Source of the DNA: Novosphingobium sp. BW1
GTDB lineage: Bacteria > Pseudomonadota > Alphaproteobacteria > Sphingomonadales > Sphingomonadaceae
Length of the DNA stretch: 64,000 bases
Direction: 5' to 3'
Assembly: GCF_008107685.1 (NCBI RefSeq)
Contig: NZ_VIRF01000065.1
Location: 1-64,000, forward strand
In this document: piece by piece, positions 16,482 to 26,275 of the stretch
Position numbering within the stretch: the first letter of the stretch is position 1
Layout: the number at the start of each line of letters is the position of its first letter
The notes under the pieces: model-generated
The model's database searches: none
What the model was told of the DNA's origin: nothing
Seen by the model: the letters and a program-made list of their open reading frames with translations, nothing else
Program-made: the position numbers and the translations under genes

Positions 16482-17527
16482 TTGAGCGCAGTTCCCCGGC
16501 GCCACGCCCCGACCGGCGCGGTCACGAGGCCCACGTCCTCGAGTCCGAGGATACCCGGGCGCGCGGCGACGAGATGGGGCAGCGCATTGACGGCGGGCAG
16601 CGCGGTCAGGAAGCTCCAGTCGCTCCCCTGCCAGTCCGGGGCCACGAAGCGCACGCGCATCTCGAGATCGGGCTCACCGCGCACCGCGACGTGGTAGTGG
16701 TCGGCATCGAAAGTCCACCCTTCCTCCAGCGCCTGCGTCAGATACCAGGCAATTTCGATGCGCACCGTCTCCGCGCCGCCGATCCGCCCGCTCCAGGCGG
16801 AACGTAGCGCGCCGAAGGTGCCCTTGGGGATCTGCATGAAGCCCAGGTCCACGTTCCTTGCGGCGCGGGCGTGCGCGATCTCGAACTCCAGCGCATGGAG
16901 CGCGAGGCCGAGTGCGCCTGCCAACCGCGTGGCCGCATCGCGAAAGGACACCATGGCCCCCTGCGCGGCTTGCAGAACCGAGGCATCGGCCTCGGCGCGG
17001 CCGATGCCCAGCGCATTCCAGGTCTCCTTCGAGGCGTAGTTCGAGACATCGCTCGATTCCGAGATGGTGACGCTGTCGACGCGGCGGCACACGGCGGTGA
17101 GCCCGGCGGCGACCTGATTGATCCAGCCCGGGTTGACCCCGCTGATGAGCAGAGAGCTTCCCCCTTCGCGGCAGGCGGCCTCCAGTCGCTCCTCCACCGC
17201 GCCGGCCAGCCCGCCGCAGTTGAGGAGCAGGTTGGTGCTCACGACATTGATCCCGGCGCGCAACAGGCGCTCCAGGTGATCGAGATCGGCGAGGAAGGGC
17301 GTGTAGACGACCGCATCGGGCGCACGCGCGATGAGCGCGGCGACATCGTCTGTCGCGGCGATCCCGCAAGGCGGGAGCTGGCACAGCGCGCCCGCATCCT
17401 CGCCGACCTTGCCGGGCGAATGGGCGTAGAGCCCGACGAGTTCGAGGCGTGGATCGTCGAAAACCGCGCGCAGGGCGCAGGTGCCGACCTTGCCCGTGGT
17501 CCATTGCACCACCTTGAGGGGGGCCAT
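16478..17527 (-). CDS. Dihydrodipicolinate-reductase-like NAD(P)-binding protein
   Basis: A 349-residue protein that begins MAPLKVVQWTTGKVG, an N-terminal Rossmann GxxGxxG-type start. It continues with FDDPRLELVGLYAHSPGKVG, DAVVYTP and VVSTNLLL, as in the family related to dihydrodipicolinate reductase and 2,4-diaminopentanoate dehydrogenase that is abundant in sphingomonads and mycobacteria. GGAGA lies eight bases before the ATG. It is coupled to the Rieske ferredoxin. The substrate is unknown; a role in reducing a carbonyl or imine, or as an electron donor partner, is inference only. Confidence 0.7.
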   Translation of the reverse strand: MAPLKVVQWTTGKVGTCALRAVFDDPRLELVGLYAHSPGKVGEDAGALCQLPPCGIAATDDVAALIARAPDAVVYTPFLADLDHLERLLRAGINVVSTNLLLNCGGLAGAVEERLEAACREGGSSLLISGVNPGWINQVAAGLTAVCRRVDSVTISESSDVSNYASKETWNALGIGRAEADASVLQAAQGAMVSFRDAATRLAGALGLALHALEFEIAHARAARNVDLGFMQIPKGTFGALRSAWSGRIGGAETVRIEIAWYLTQALEEGWTFDADHYHVAVRGEPDLEMRVRFVAPDWQGSDWSFLTALPAVNALPHLVAARPGILGLEDVGLVTAPVGAWRRGTALK

Positions 17528-17690
17528 CGTGATCGTCTCCCGGTTCGCCGCGGGTGCTGTGGGCTTCCGCGTGTCGTGTGGGCGCGATCCTGACGGCGGC
17601 GCGGCGGGAGACGAAACGCCGTGGCGATGCTTGGGCCAGGGAGGAGCGGACGCCTTTTCAAGAGCGGCGTGCCAGGCCCATCCTTGTGGC

Positions 17691-19202
17691 ATGACCATGG
17701 CCCGCACCGCTACGTACACCGAAGACCTCGCCGCGCTGTGCCGCCATACGCTTGCACAGGACGGCCCGGCCGTGCGCTTCGAAGGGCAGTGGACTAGCAA
17801 GGCGCAGATACGTGCCGTCGCCTCGGGGGTGGAGGCCGCGCTGGATGCGGCTGGTGTGCCACCCGGGGCTCCGGTCGCCTTCGCGCCGCGCAATTCGCCC
17901 GCATCGCTGGCCGCGTTCCTGCCACTTCTGGCGCAGCAACGGCGCGTCCGCATGCTCTATCCTTTCCAGTCGCCCGAGGCATTGGCGGCGCGGATGGCCG
18001 AGTGCGATGTGGCTGCGCTGGTGATGGAGCGGCATGACTTTGCACCTGCCGTACTGCGCGCGCTCAGCACGGCGGGGATCGCGGGCATTGCGCTCGATCC
18101 CGGCGGGGCGGCGATGGTGGGGACAAGGGGCCAGGCGCGGTCCGCTTTGTCGTGCGTGGCGAGCGCGCCCGCACTCGAGATTCTGACCAGCGGCACGACC
18201 GGCCCGCCCAAGCCCTTCGCCATCGGCTACGATGTCGTGCTAGGCTATGTCCGCCAGGCCGAGGCGCTGGCCGGCACACGAACCGGACCGACTGCGCCCC
18301 CGCTCCTGTGCTTTCCGCTCAGCAACATTTCGGGGCTCTACTCGCTCGCCATGTCGTTCCTGTGCGGCGAGCGTGTGATCTTGCTCGAACGCTTTTCGGT
18401 CGCTGCCTGGCGCGACTACGTGGCCGAGTTCCGGCCCCCGGCAGGTGGTGGTCCCCCGGCGGCGCTGGCGATGATCCTGGAGGCGCAGATCCCGCGCGAG
18501 GACCTCGCCTCGCTACGCAGCTTCTCGACCGGCGCCGCGCCAGTCGATCCCGCCGTGCGCGCACGCTTCGAGTCGACCTACGGCATCCCGGTGCTGCAGA
18601 CTTATGGCGCGACCGAGTTCGGCGGCCCGGTGACGGCGCTCTCGCTCGACCTCCTGCGCACTTACGGCGCGGACAAGGCGGCAAGCGTCGGGCGCCCTTT
18701 CGGTCGGGCCGAAATCCGCATCCGGCGCGAGGAGGATGGCGCTCTCGCCGCCGCGGGCGAAGTGGGCCGGGTCGAGGTGATTTCGCCGCGGATGGGACCG
18801 GAGTGGATCGTGACTTCGGATCTGGGTTCGCTTGACGCGGACGGCTTTCTCACCCTTTTCGGGCGGGCCGACGGGGCGATCCAGCGTGGCGGCTTCAAGA
18901 TCGTGCCCGAGCGGGTCGAGCAGGTGCTTCTTGCCCATCCCGAGGTTGCCGAGGTCGCCGTGGTCGGCGTGCCCGAGCCGCGCCTCCACGAAGTCCCAGG
19001 TGCCCTTGTCGTACCACGCGATCCAGATCGTCCTCCCGAGGCGCGGGTGCTGAATGCTCATGTGCGTGCGCATCTTCCGGCAACGCACGTGCCCGTGCAC
19101 TGGCGTTTCGCAGGAGCACTTCCGCGTACGGTCTCGTTCAAGACCGACCGGGGCGCGGTGCGCGCGCTGCTGGCCGGGGCTGCGGTATCGCCGGACCGAT
19201 AA
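17691..19202 (+). CDS. AMP-binding acyl-CoA ligase-like protein
   Basis: A 503-residue member of the ANL adenylating family. It shows the phosphate loop ILTSGTTGPPKPF, the YGATEFGG acid-binding region, the TSDLGSLDADGFL hinge aspartate region and a C-terminal subdomain with SFKTDR at the place of the catalytic lysine. ATG 17691 and ATG 17697 are both possible starts, with no strong ribosome-binding site. It is divergent from the reductase-like gene and starts the long plus-strand block B, so it probably activates a carboxylic acid intermediate as its CoA thioester. Confidence 0.82.
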   Translation: MTMARTATYTEDLAALCRHTLAQDGPAVRFEGQWTSKAQIRAVASGVEAALDAAGVPPGAPVAFAPRNSPASLAAFLPLLAQQRRVRMLYPFQSPEALAARMAECDVAALVMERHDFAPAVLRALSTAGIAGIALDPGGAAMVGTRGQARSALSCVASAPALEILTSGTTGPPKPFAIGYDVVLGYVRQAEALAGTRTGPTAPPLLCFPLSNISGLYSLAMSFLCGERVILLERFSVAAWRDYVAEFRPPAGGGPPAALAMILEAQIPREDLASLRSFSTGAAPVDPAVRARFESTYGIPVLQTYGATEFGGPVTALSLDLLRTYGADKAASVGRPFGRAEIRIRREEDGALAAAGEVGRVEVISPRMGPEWIVTSDLGSLDADGFLTLFGRADGAIQRGGFKIVPERVEQVLLAHPEVAEVAVVGVPEPRLHEVPGALVVPRDPDRPPEARVLNAHVRAHLPATHVPVHWRFAGALPRTVSFKTDRGAVRALLAGAAVSPDR

Positions 19203-19271
19203 GGGAGAAGGCGCACTTGCCCTTGCGCGCCCGATCGCGACCATCCCAGCCAAAGAGATGGGAGCAGGCGC

Positions 19272-20453
19272 TTGGCTACGCAGACGTTCGACACCAGCGA
19301 TATCGACCAGTACCTCGGGCAACCGATCGAGAGTTCGCAGCTGCGCGAACCGATCGCGGCAAACGACATCCGCCGCTGGGTACATGCGATGCACTACCCC
19401 AACCGCCTGCACTACGATCCCGACTTTGCGGGTGAGGGGCGCTGGGGTGGGCTGATCGCGCCGCAGAGCTTTGCCATCGCCTGCGACGATGGTCACGGTG
19501 CAGCGCCCGCCTGTGTTGGACGTATCCCGGAATCGCACCTCCTGTTCGGGGGCGATGAATGGTTCTTCAATGACGTGCAGATCCGCCCGGGAGATCGCAT
19601 CTCGGTGCTACGCGTGCCTTATGACTATACCGTCAAGGACACCGGCTTTGCCGGGCCGACCTGCTTCCAGCGCGGGGACAACATCTACACCAACCAGCAC
19701 GGCGAGGAGATCGCCAAGCAGCGCTCGACCGCGATCCGCTACAGCGCGGCGGCGGGCGGGGCGAGCACGGATACGGGCAATGCGCAGGATCCGCAATGGA
19801 CCCCGGCCGAGCTGGAGGCACTGGAAGATCGCAAGTTCAGCTGGATCCAGGGCCTCCACGATCTGGGTCACAAACCGAGGTACTGGGACGAGGTGAAAGT
19901 GGGCGATGTGCTGCCCGAGCGCGTCTTCGGCCCGCATTCGCTGGCGAGCTTCGCCACCGAATGGCGTGCCTTCTACATGTCGATATGGGGCGCCTTCAAG
20001 TTTCGCAAGCAGGACCTCGAAGCGATGGGCTTCACCCGCGAGATGGCGGGCTACGAGAACGATCCCGACATGGTCCTCGTCAATCCCGAGCTGACCGATG
20101 GTGCCTATATCGGTCCCTCGCGCGGGCACCTCAATCCCGAGTGGGCGCGCCGCATCGGCATGCCGCGCGGCTATGGGTACGGCGCCTCGATGGGCTCGTG
20201 GATCACCGACTACCTTGCGGGCTGGACGGGCGAGCATGGTCGCGTCGTCCACTCCATCGCCAACTACCGCGGCCCGGCGCTGACCGGCGATATCACGATC
20301 CAGACCGCCGAAGTGACCGAGAAGTCGGTCACGGAGGACGGCACGCACCTTGTCCATGTGAAGCACCGCATGGAAAACCAGCTCGGCACGGTCATGGCGA
20401 CCGGCACCGCCGAGATCGCGCTGCCGGCAAGGCCGGACGGCCCTGCGCAATGA
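19272..20453 (+). CDS. Double-hotdog (FAS1-like/MaoC) dehydratase
   Basis: A 393-residue protein with two hotdog-type halves. The N-terminal FAS1-like domain (about 1-160) has REPIAANDIRRWVHAMHY, and the C-terminal MaoC-like half starts near YWDEVKVGDVLP. Such proteins hydrate or dehydrate enoyl- or hydroxyacyl-CoA. TTG at 19272 is taken as start because GGGAG lies seven bases upstream and the protein then begins MATQ, as does its paralogue at 33659. Its stop overlaps the next ATG as ATGA. Confidence 0.8.
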   Translation: MATQTFDTSDIDQYLGQPIESSQLREPIAANDIRRWVHAMHYPNRLHYDPDFAGEGRWGGLIAPQSFAIACDDGHGAAPACVGRIPESHLLFGGDEWFFNDVQIRPGDRISVLRVPYDYTVKDTGFAGPTCFQRGDNIYTNQHGEEIAKQRSTAIRYSAAAGGASTDTGNAQDPQWTPAELEALEDRKFSWIQGLHDLGHKPRYWDEVKVGDVLPERVFGPHSLASFATEWRAFYMSIWGAFKFRKQDLEAMGFTREMAGYENDPDMVLVNPELTDGAYIGPSRGHLNPEWARRIGMPRGYGYGASMGSWITDYLAGWTGEHGRVVHSIANYRGPALTGDITIQTAEVTEKSVTEDGTHLVHVKHRMENQLGTVMATGTAEIALPARPDGPAQ

Positions 20454-22186
20454 GCGCGCCCGATTTCGACGAGACCTACGACTGGGTCGTCGTGGGCAGT
20501 GGGGCGGGGGCTTTCGTTTCGGGTCTGGTGATGCGCGCCGCAGGGCACTCGGCACTGGTCCTGGAAAAGACCGCTTATGCCGGGGGCACCACTGCCAAGT
20601 CGGGCGGGGTCATGTGGATCCCGGCCAACCCCTTCATGCTGGCCGACGGCGAGACGGACACGATCGAGCAGGCCGAAACCTATCTTGATGCGCTGCAGAA
20701 CCTCGATGGCGGGGTGGCACCCGGAACCTCGCGGGGGAAGCGCCGGGCTTATCTGGAAAATGGCCCCAGGGCCATCGACTTCCTGCTGAGCGAGGGCGTG
20801 CGCCTGCGGCGCGGGGCGCAGTTCTGGCCCGACTACTACGACGAGCTTCCCGGGGGTTGCAAGACGAGCCGGACCGTGGTTGCCGAACCTTTCGATACCA
20901 AGCAGCTGGGGCCGATGCGCAGGCGTCTGCGCAAGGGCTTTGCCGAGTTCAACGTACTCCTGGCCGATGCGGCCAAGGTCGGCCACGCGCGCACCAACCC
21001 CGATGCCAAGAAGATGCTGGCGCGCATTGCGCTGCGCACCGTGCGGGACAAGCTGCTCGGGCGCGCCTACACCACTGCGGGCGCCGCTTTGCAGGGGCGT
21101 CTGTTCAAGGCCGGGGTGGAAGCCGGGGTGGAGATCCGTTTCGACAGCGCGGTGACGGCGCTGATCTGCGACGAAGGACGCGTGTCAGGTGTCGAGATCG
21201 CCGGTGCCCCCTCACCGCGCCGCATCGGCGCGCGCCTGGGGGTGCTGGTGAACGCAGGGGGCTTCGGCAAGAACCAGGAGATGCGCGAGCGCTACATGCC
21301 CGGAACGCGCGCGGAATGGAGCCTCGTGCCCGAGGGCGATACAGGGGACCTGCACCGCGCGATGGAGGACATCGGCGCCCAGCTGGCGCAGATGGACCAG
21401 ATGGTCGGCTTCCAGGCGACGATCCCGCCAGGCACCGAGAACGCCTATGTCCTGCCCGGTGCGCAGAGCCTGACCGGCAAGCCCCACGCCATCCTTGTCG
21501 ACCAGACCGGCCAGCGTTACATGAACGAGGGGGGCTCCTACGAGCTCTACTGCGAGACCATGCTGCGCCGGAACCGCGAAGTCCCTGCGGTGCCCAGCTG
21601 GGCCATCTTCGATGCGCAGTTCACCGCCAAGTACAAGGTCGCCGACACCTTCATCGACCGCAAGATCCCGCCCGGCTGGCTGGAGACGGGCTACCTCCAC
21701 AAGGCCGACACCATTGCCGAACTCGCCACCAGCATCGGCGTCTATGCCGGGGCGCTTTCGGCCACGGTCGACCGCTGGAACGGCTTTGTACGGCAGGGCC
21801 GGGACGAGGACTTTGCGCGCGGCGAGCGCGCCTACGATGGCTGCCACTTCGTGGGCGATCCCTATTCCGAGGAACCCTCGCGCGGGACGATCGCCCAGGC
21901 GCCGTTCTACGCGGTGCCGGTCGTGCCGGGCGATGTCAGCACCTACGGGGGGGCGGTCACCGACGAATACGCACGCGTGCTGCGGGCCGATGGTTCGGTG
22001 ATCGAGGGGCTCTATGCGACGGGGACCTCCACGGCGTCCGTCATGGGCAACGTCTATGCAGGGGCGGGCGCGAGCATCGGGCCCTCGCTCACCTTCGGCT
22101 TCATCGCCGCGCGCCATGCCGCGAGGCTGAACACCACGACCGCCGCTCCCCCGCCGCAGGGCGCCGTGGTCGAATCTGCGGCCTGA
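20450..22186 (+). CDS. FAD-dependent dehydrogenase, 3-ketosteroid delta-1-dehydrogenase-like
   Basis: A 578-residue flavoprotein of the fumarate-reductase/KstD superfamily. It has VVVGSGAGAF (residues 13-22) for FAD binding, GTTAKSGGVMWIP, and the C-terminal block TGTSTASVMGNVYAGAGASI then GPSLTFGFIAARHA. This block closely mirrors the KstD region that contains the active-site Tyr and Gly. The enzyme would introduce a C=C bond next to a ring ketone. Whether the substrate is a steroid or another cyclic ketone is open. It is translationally coupled to the dehydratase gene and followed by a SnoaL-fold gene. Confidence 0.85.
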   Translation: MSAPDFDETYDWVVVGSGAGAFVSGLVMRAAGHSALVLEKTAYAGGTTAKSGGVMWIPANPFMLADGETDTIEQAETYLDALQNLDGGVAPGTSRGKRRAYLENGPRAIDFLLSEGVRLRRGAQFWPDYYDELPGGCKTSRTVVAEPFDTKQLGPMRRRLRKGFAEFNVLLADAAKVGHARTNPDAKKMLARIALRTVRDKLLGRAYTTAGAALQGRLFKAGVEAGVEIRFDSAVTALICDEGRVSGVEIAGAPSPRRIGARLGVLVNAGGFGKNQEMRERYMPGTRAEWSLVPEGDTGDLHRAMEDIGAQLAQMDQMVGFQATIPPGTENAYVLPGAQSLTGKPHAILVDQTGQRYMNEGGSYELYCETMLRRNREVPAVPSWAIFDAQFTAKYKVADTFIDRKIPPGWLETGYLHKADTIAELATSIGVYAGALSATVDRWNGFVRQGRDEDFARGERAYDGCHFVGDPYSEEPSRGTIAQAPFYAVPVVPGDVSTYGGAVTDEYARVLRADGSVIEGLYATGTSTASVMGNVYAGAGASIGPSLTFGFIAARHAARLNTTTAAPPPQGAVVESAA

Positions 22187-22204
22187 GTGGGAAGGAAGAA
22201 CACC

Positions 22205-22699
22205 ATGGCTCTCGACATGATCGCCGCCGATTTCGGCATTCGCCAGCTGCACGCCCGCTTTGCCGATGCGGTCTGGCGCCAGGATGCAGAGAGCTTTGCG
22301 GCCTGCTGGAGCAGCGCGGGTACCTGGAAGATCGCAGGGCTCGACATGCAGGGGCGTGAGGCTATCCAGACCGGCTGTGGGCAGCTGCTGGGGCGCTGCA
22401 CGCGCATCCACCTCGTGATCGGACAGCCGATTCTGATCGAGGAGGGCGCGTGTGTACGCGGGCGTCTGGGGGTGACGGAATTCGCCTGGATGCCCGACGG
22501 CACGCAGTTCATCACCTTCGGGCAATATCACGATCGCTACGTCGAGGAAGCGGGCGCCTGGCGCTTTGCCGAGCGGTTCTGGAGCTTCAAGTACCGCGGT
22601 CCCATCGATCTGTCCGCCCCGCTTGTTCCCACGCCCGACTACGGTGCCTTTCCAGGTGCGCCGGGACCGGATGAGGAAACCTATGTGCGCAAGGCCTGA
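22205..22699 (+). CDS. SnoaL/NTF2-fold protein
   Basis: A 164-residue small alpha+beta barrel protein starting MALDMIAADFGIRQLHARFADAVWR, with the conserved helix then WRFAERFW near the C-terminus. Members include ketosteroid isomerase, polyketide cyclases and dehydratase-like enzymes. ATG 22205 was chosen over an in-frame GTG at 22187 because GGAAGGAAG precedes it. Its place beside a KstD-like enzyme and a Baeyer-Villiger monooxygenase suggests isomerase or hydratase work on a cyclic intermediate. Confidence 0.75.
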   Translation: MALDMIAADFGIRQLHARFADAVWRQDAESFAACWSSAGTWKIAGLDMQGREAIQTGCGQLLGRCTRIHLVIGQPILIEEGACVRGRLGVTEFAWMPDGTQFITFGQYHDRYVEEAGAWRFAERFWSFKYRGPIDLSAPLVPTPDYGAFPGAPGPDEETYVRKA

Positions 22700-22713
22700 G
22701 CGGTCAGGCCGCC

Positions 22714-22735
22714 TATCGCCCATGCGATAAAGCCC
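22714..22735 (+). promoter_or_regulatory. Operator-like palindrome, copy 1
   Basis: TATCGC-CCAT-GCGATA is a perfect 6-4-6 inverted repeat, followed by AAGCCC. A near copy (TAACGC-CCCT-GCGATA then AAGCCC) lies at 44301 before the second TonB receptor. This one lies about 105 bases before the Baeyer-Villiger monooxygenase start, so that gene may have its own promoter. Confidence 0.5.
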
Positions 22736-22840
22736 TTCGTGGGCAAGGCATCGCGCACTTGGGCCTGGAGGAGCGGTAGAAGGCAACAGGAGGCGAAGCA
22801 CTCACGGCATGCTGCCGGGGGGGCGCCAAGGGAAATCCGT

Positions 22841-24706
22841 ATGGCACTGACCAAGAGCAACGTACCGCCGATTGCGGACATCGATGTCGCCGCGATGAAC
22901 GCGCGCTACGCGAAAGAGCGCGAGAGGCGGCTGCGCAAGGGTGGGCAGAAAGATTATGTACCGCCCAAAGGTGCGCTTCCCGACGTGGCGAAGGATCCCG
23001 ACGTCGAGATCGTCCCGCGCCCGCCGATCACGGGGCGCACCGATGTCGTCGTACTGGGCTGCGGTTTTGGAGGTACATTGGCTGGCGTGCAGTTGGCCCG
23101 GCAGGGCGTGTCCGACTTTCTGATGCTCGACACTGCCGGAGACTTCGGCGGCGTCTGGTACTGGAACCGCTACCCCGGCATCCAGTGCGACAACGATGCC
23201 TATTGCTACCTTCCTCTGCTGGAGGAAACCGGCTTCGTTCCATCCAAGAAATTCGCCGACGGCTGGGAGATCCAGGGCTATATCCGCCAGATCGCCGAGC
23301 AATTCGGCTTTGCCGACAAGGCCGTGTTCCAGACCCAGGTGACCTCGCTGATCTGGGACGAGGGTGCTGCGCGCTGGCAGGTGGGCACCAACCGGGGCGA
23401 TCAGATCGAGGCGCGCTTCGTGATCATGGCGAACGGCGTTCTCAACATGCCAAAACTTCCCGCACTCGAGGGGATCGACGCCTTCAAGGGCAAGCTCTTC
23501 CACACCGCGCGCTGGGACTATCGCTATACCGGAGGCGAGCCCGGCCGGCCCGAACTGGACCGCCTGGCCGACAAGACCGTCGCCATTGTCGGCACCGGGG
23601 CCACCGCGATCCAGGCGGTGCCGATCCTCGCACAGTACGCAAAGAAGCTCTACGTTATCCAGCGCACACCTGCGACGGTGGATGCGCGTCCCAATCCCCC
23701 CACAGATCGCACCTGGTTCGAGAACCAGCCTCCGGGCTGGCAGGCGGCGCGCCAGGCCAATTTCCAGCGCGGCGCGATGGAAAGCTTCGGCCCCGGCGAC
23801 GAGGACCTTGTCAGCGACTTCTGGACCGAGATCAGCCGCAATATCGCCGCTGAACTCGCCGAGGAGGGCTGGCCCGAGATCGGCAGCGAGGAGTACTTGG
23901 CCCGCCGCGCCGAAATGGATCACCGCGTCATGGAACGCTTCCGCCGCCGTGTCGATGCCCTGGTCGAGGACGGCACCATCGGCGAGGCGCTCAAGCCCTA
24001 CTACTACTTCATGTGCAAGCGGCCACTGTCGAGCGACACCTACTACCCGGCCTTCAACCGTTCCAACGTGGAGCTGGTCGATGTCTCGGAAACACGCGGC
24101 ATCCAAAAGCTGACCGAGAACGGCTTCGTCGCCAACGGAACCGAATACCCGTGCGACTGCGTCATCTTTGCCAGCGGCTTCGAGGTGACCAGCGACCTGG
24201 AGCGGCGTTGGGGCATCGCGAAGATCGAGGGCACCGAAGGGCGCTCGCTTTACGATCATTGGCGCGAGGGCCCGCTAACCCTCCACGGCACGATGACCCA
24301 CGGCTTCCCCAACCAGTTCTACATCGGTTACATCCAGGGCGGGCTCAATGCGTCCGTTACTGAGCAGTTCGGTCGCCAGGGCGAACACATCGCCTGGATC
24401 ATCGGCAAGGCCCTGCGGCGCGGCGCCGAACGGGTCGAGCCCACGAAGCAGGCCATGGAGGACTACGTCGCGCACTTCGAAGCGACGACCATCGACCAGT
24501 CCGACTTCCTCAATTCCTGCCCGCCCAGTTACTTCAACAACGAAGGCGCCAAGGAGCACAAGTGGGGCCTGTTCCGCCCATGGGGCGCGGGCTGGGACGA
24601 TTTCCTGCGCTTCCTTGGCGATTGGCGCGAGGCGGGCGACATGGAGGGGCTGGACCTGCGCATTTCGCACGAGGCGCAATTGGAAGGCGGAAGGGAAGAG
24701 GCATGA
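22841..24706 (+). CDS. Baeyer-Villiger flavin monooxygenase (type I)
   Basis: A 621-residue FAD/NADPH monooxygenase that inserts oxygen next to a ketone to give an ester or lactone. It has the FAD motif GCGFGG (73-78), the Baeyer-Villiger fingerprint FKGKLFHTARWD (215-226) and the NADPH motif GTGATA (251-256). The N-terminal extension of about 65 residues is typical of long cyclic-ketone monooxygenases of the cyclopentadecanone/steroid group. AAGGGA precedes the ATG. Its stop overlaps the start of the Rieske oxygenase gene as ATGA. It likely opens a ring ketone generated upstream. Confidence 0.92.
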   Translation: MALTKSNVPPIADIDVAAMNARYAKERERRLRKGGQKDYVPPKGALPDVAKDPDVEIVPRPPITGRTDVVVLGCGFGGTLAGVQLARQGVSDFLMLDTAGDFGGVWYWNRYPGIQCDNDAYCYLPLLEETGFVPSKKFADGWEIQGYIRQIAEQFGFADKAVFQTQVTSLIWDEGAARWQVGTNRGDQIEARFVIMANGVLNMPKLPALEGIDAFKGKLFHTARWDYRYTGGEPGRPELDRLADKTVAIVGTGATAIQAVPILAQYAKKLYVIQRTPATVDARPNPPTDRTWFENQPPGWQAARQANFQRGAMESFGPGDEDLVSDFWTEISRNIAAELAEEGWPEIGSEEYLARRAEMDHRVMERFRRRVDALVEDGTIGEALKPYYYFMCKRPLSSDTYYPAFNRSNVELVDVSETRGIQKLTENGFVANGTEYPCDCVIFASGFEVTSDLERRWGIAKIEGTEGRSLYDHWREGPLTLHGTMTHGFPNQFYIGYIQGGLNASVTEQFGRQGEHIAWIIGKALRRGAERVEPTKQAMEDYVAHFEATTIDQSDFLNSCPPSYFNNEGAKEHKWGLFRPWGAGWDDFLRFLGDWREAGDMEGLDLRISHEAQLEGGREEA

Positions 24707-26127
24707 GTCAGGACAGCGCAGCCGAGCGGTTTGCGACCGGCAACATCACGCCCGAGGACATGGACGCGGAGCGCCGGGTGACCTACCCGACCGAGGCGTT
24801 TTTCTCGCGCAGCTATCTTGAGGACGAGAAGAAGCACCTCTGGCCAAAAGTCTGGCAGATGGTCGAGTGCGAGAGCGATCTGCCCAATCCCGGTGACTGG
24901 CTCACCTATAACGTTGCCGACGAATCCGTGATCGTCCTGCGCAAGGGCGACGGGTCGCTCAAAGCCTTCCACAACGTCTGCCCCCACCGGGGGCGCCAGC
25001 TCGTCTCGGTGCCCGACATGCTGCCGGACCGAGTCCACGACGTGCGCGGATCGGACCGGCGCAGCTTCACCTGCGGCTTCCACGGCTGGAGCTTCGATAC
25101 CGATGGCGCGAACACTTTCATCCTCGATCCCCAGGACTGGCATCACGAACTGACGCCCGAGATGACCTGTCTCTCCGAGGTCCGCGTCGACACCTGGGGC
25201 GGCTACATCTACATCAACATGGACCCGGACTGCGTCCCCCTGAAGGAGTGGATGGGCCGCGCGGGCGAGATCCTTGACCACTTCGAACTTGCGAAGATGC
25301 GCTACAAGTGGCGGCAGTGGGCGATCTACGACTGCAACTGGAAGGTCGCGATCGAGGCCTTCCTCGAACCCTACCACGTGGCCGGGACGCATACCCAGCT
25401 GCTGCGCTATGGCGATTATTACGCCTACTCAAAGCAGTTCGGGCTGCACTCGGTCTCGGGCTACGACACGCGCGAGGCCGATTACCGGATGAGCGAAAGC
25501 TCAGGGACGACGCGTTCGGGCAAGGCGGGGATGGACCCGCGTGTCTCGACATACGAACTCATCCGCGAGAACTACGAAACGGTGAACTACTCGGCCTCCA
25601 CCGAGACGCTGGTCAAGGCGGCAAGCCGTTTGAAGGACGAACTGCCTGAGACCGCGACGCCTCAGGAGGTGATTGCGCACTGGATGAAATCGGCCAGGGC
25701 CGACGATGCCGCGCGCGGTGTCACCTGGCCCCAGATTCCGAGCGAAATCATGGCCGAGGCCGGACTCGCCTGGGGGCTCTTTCCCAATCAGAACATCCTT
25801 CACGGGGTGACCTTCGCGCTGTGCTACCGGGTTCGCCCCTACGGTGATGATCCCGACAAGTGCATCTTCGAGAGCTATGCGCTCGAACGCTTCCCCGAGG
25901 GCGAGGAGCCCGAAACGGAGTGGGTCTATGCCGAGCCCACCGGGGAGAACTGGGGCGCGGTTCTGGCGCAGGATTTCGCTAACATGGAGTTCGTCCACAA
26001 GGGCATGAAGTCCAGCGGCTTTCGAGGGCCTCTGCCCAACCCGCACCAGGAGCAGAAGGTCATCAACCTGCACCGTAATCTTGCCCGCTTCATCGGGCGC
26101 GGGGCGCCGCGACTCCTCGAGGACTAA
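24703..26127 (+). CDS. Rieske non-heme iron oxygenase, alpha subunit
   Basis: A 474-residue catalytic subunit of a ring-hydroxylating oxygenase. The Rieske cluster has Cys93 and His95 (CPHRG) and Cys124 and His127 (CGFH). The mononuclear iron site has His225 and His230 in EPYHVAGTH, with a later aspartate in AQDFANMEF. The loop between the two Rieske pairs is about ten residues longer than usual (PDRVHDVRGSDRR). No beta subunit gene follows, so it is probably a homotrimeric enzyme. Electrons could come from the Rieske ferredoxin at 16158. It is coupled to the Baeyer-Villiger gene. Confidence 0.9.
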   Translation: MSQDSAAERFATGNITPEDMDAERRVTYPTEAFFSRSYLEDEKKHLWPKVWQMVECESDLPNPGDWLTYNVADESVIVLRKGDGSLKAFHNVCPHRGRQLVSVPDMLPDRVHDVRGSDRRSFTCGFHGWSFDTDGANTFILDPQDWHHELTPEMTCLSEVRVDTWGGYIYINMDPDCVPLKEWMGRAGEILDHFELAKMRYKWRQWAIYDCNWKVAIEAFLEPYHVAGTHTQLLRYGDYYAYSKQFGLHSVSGYDTREADYRMSESSGTTRSGKAGMDPRVSTYELIRENYETVNYSASTETLVKAASRLKDELPETATPQEVIAHWMKSARADDAARGVTWPQIPSEIMAEAGLAWGLFPNQNILHGVTFALCYRVRPYGDDPDKCIFESYALERFPEGEEPETEWVYAEPTGENWGAVLAQDFANMEFVHKGMKSSGFRGPLPNPHQEQKVINLHRNLARFIGRGAPRLLED

Positions 26128-26275
26128 GACACGGGTAATCGCCATGGCGGGACGCAATTCGCCCGCGCGGAAGGCTTCATCGTCGCTGCGGTTTTGCCCC
26201 GCCGCTGCTTGTCGAGGCAAGGGCTCTCGCCCACTCGGGCAGGGGTAAAGACATTCGGGAAAGAGGGAAACGACA

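Noticed and set aside
20450-22186. Naming the flavoprotein kstD outright
   Set aside because: The C-terminal motif fits, but core steroid-ring genes are missing, so the substrate cannot be assumed.
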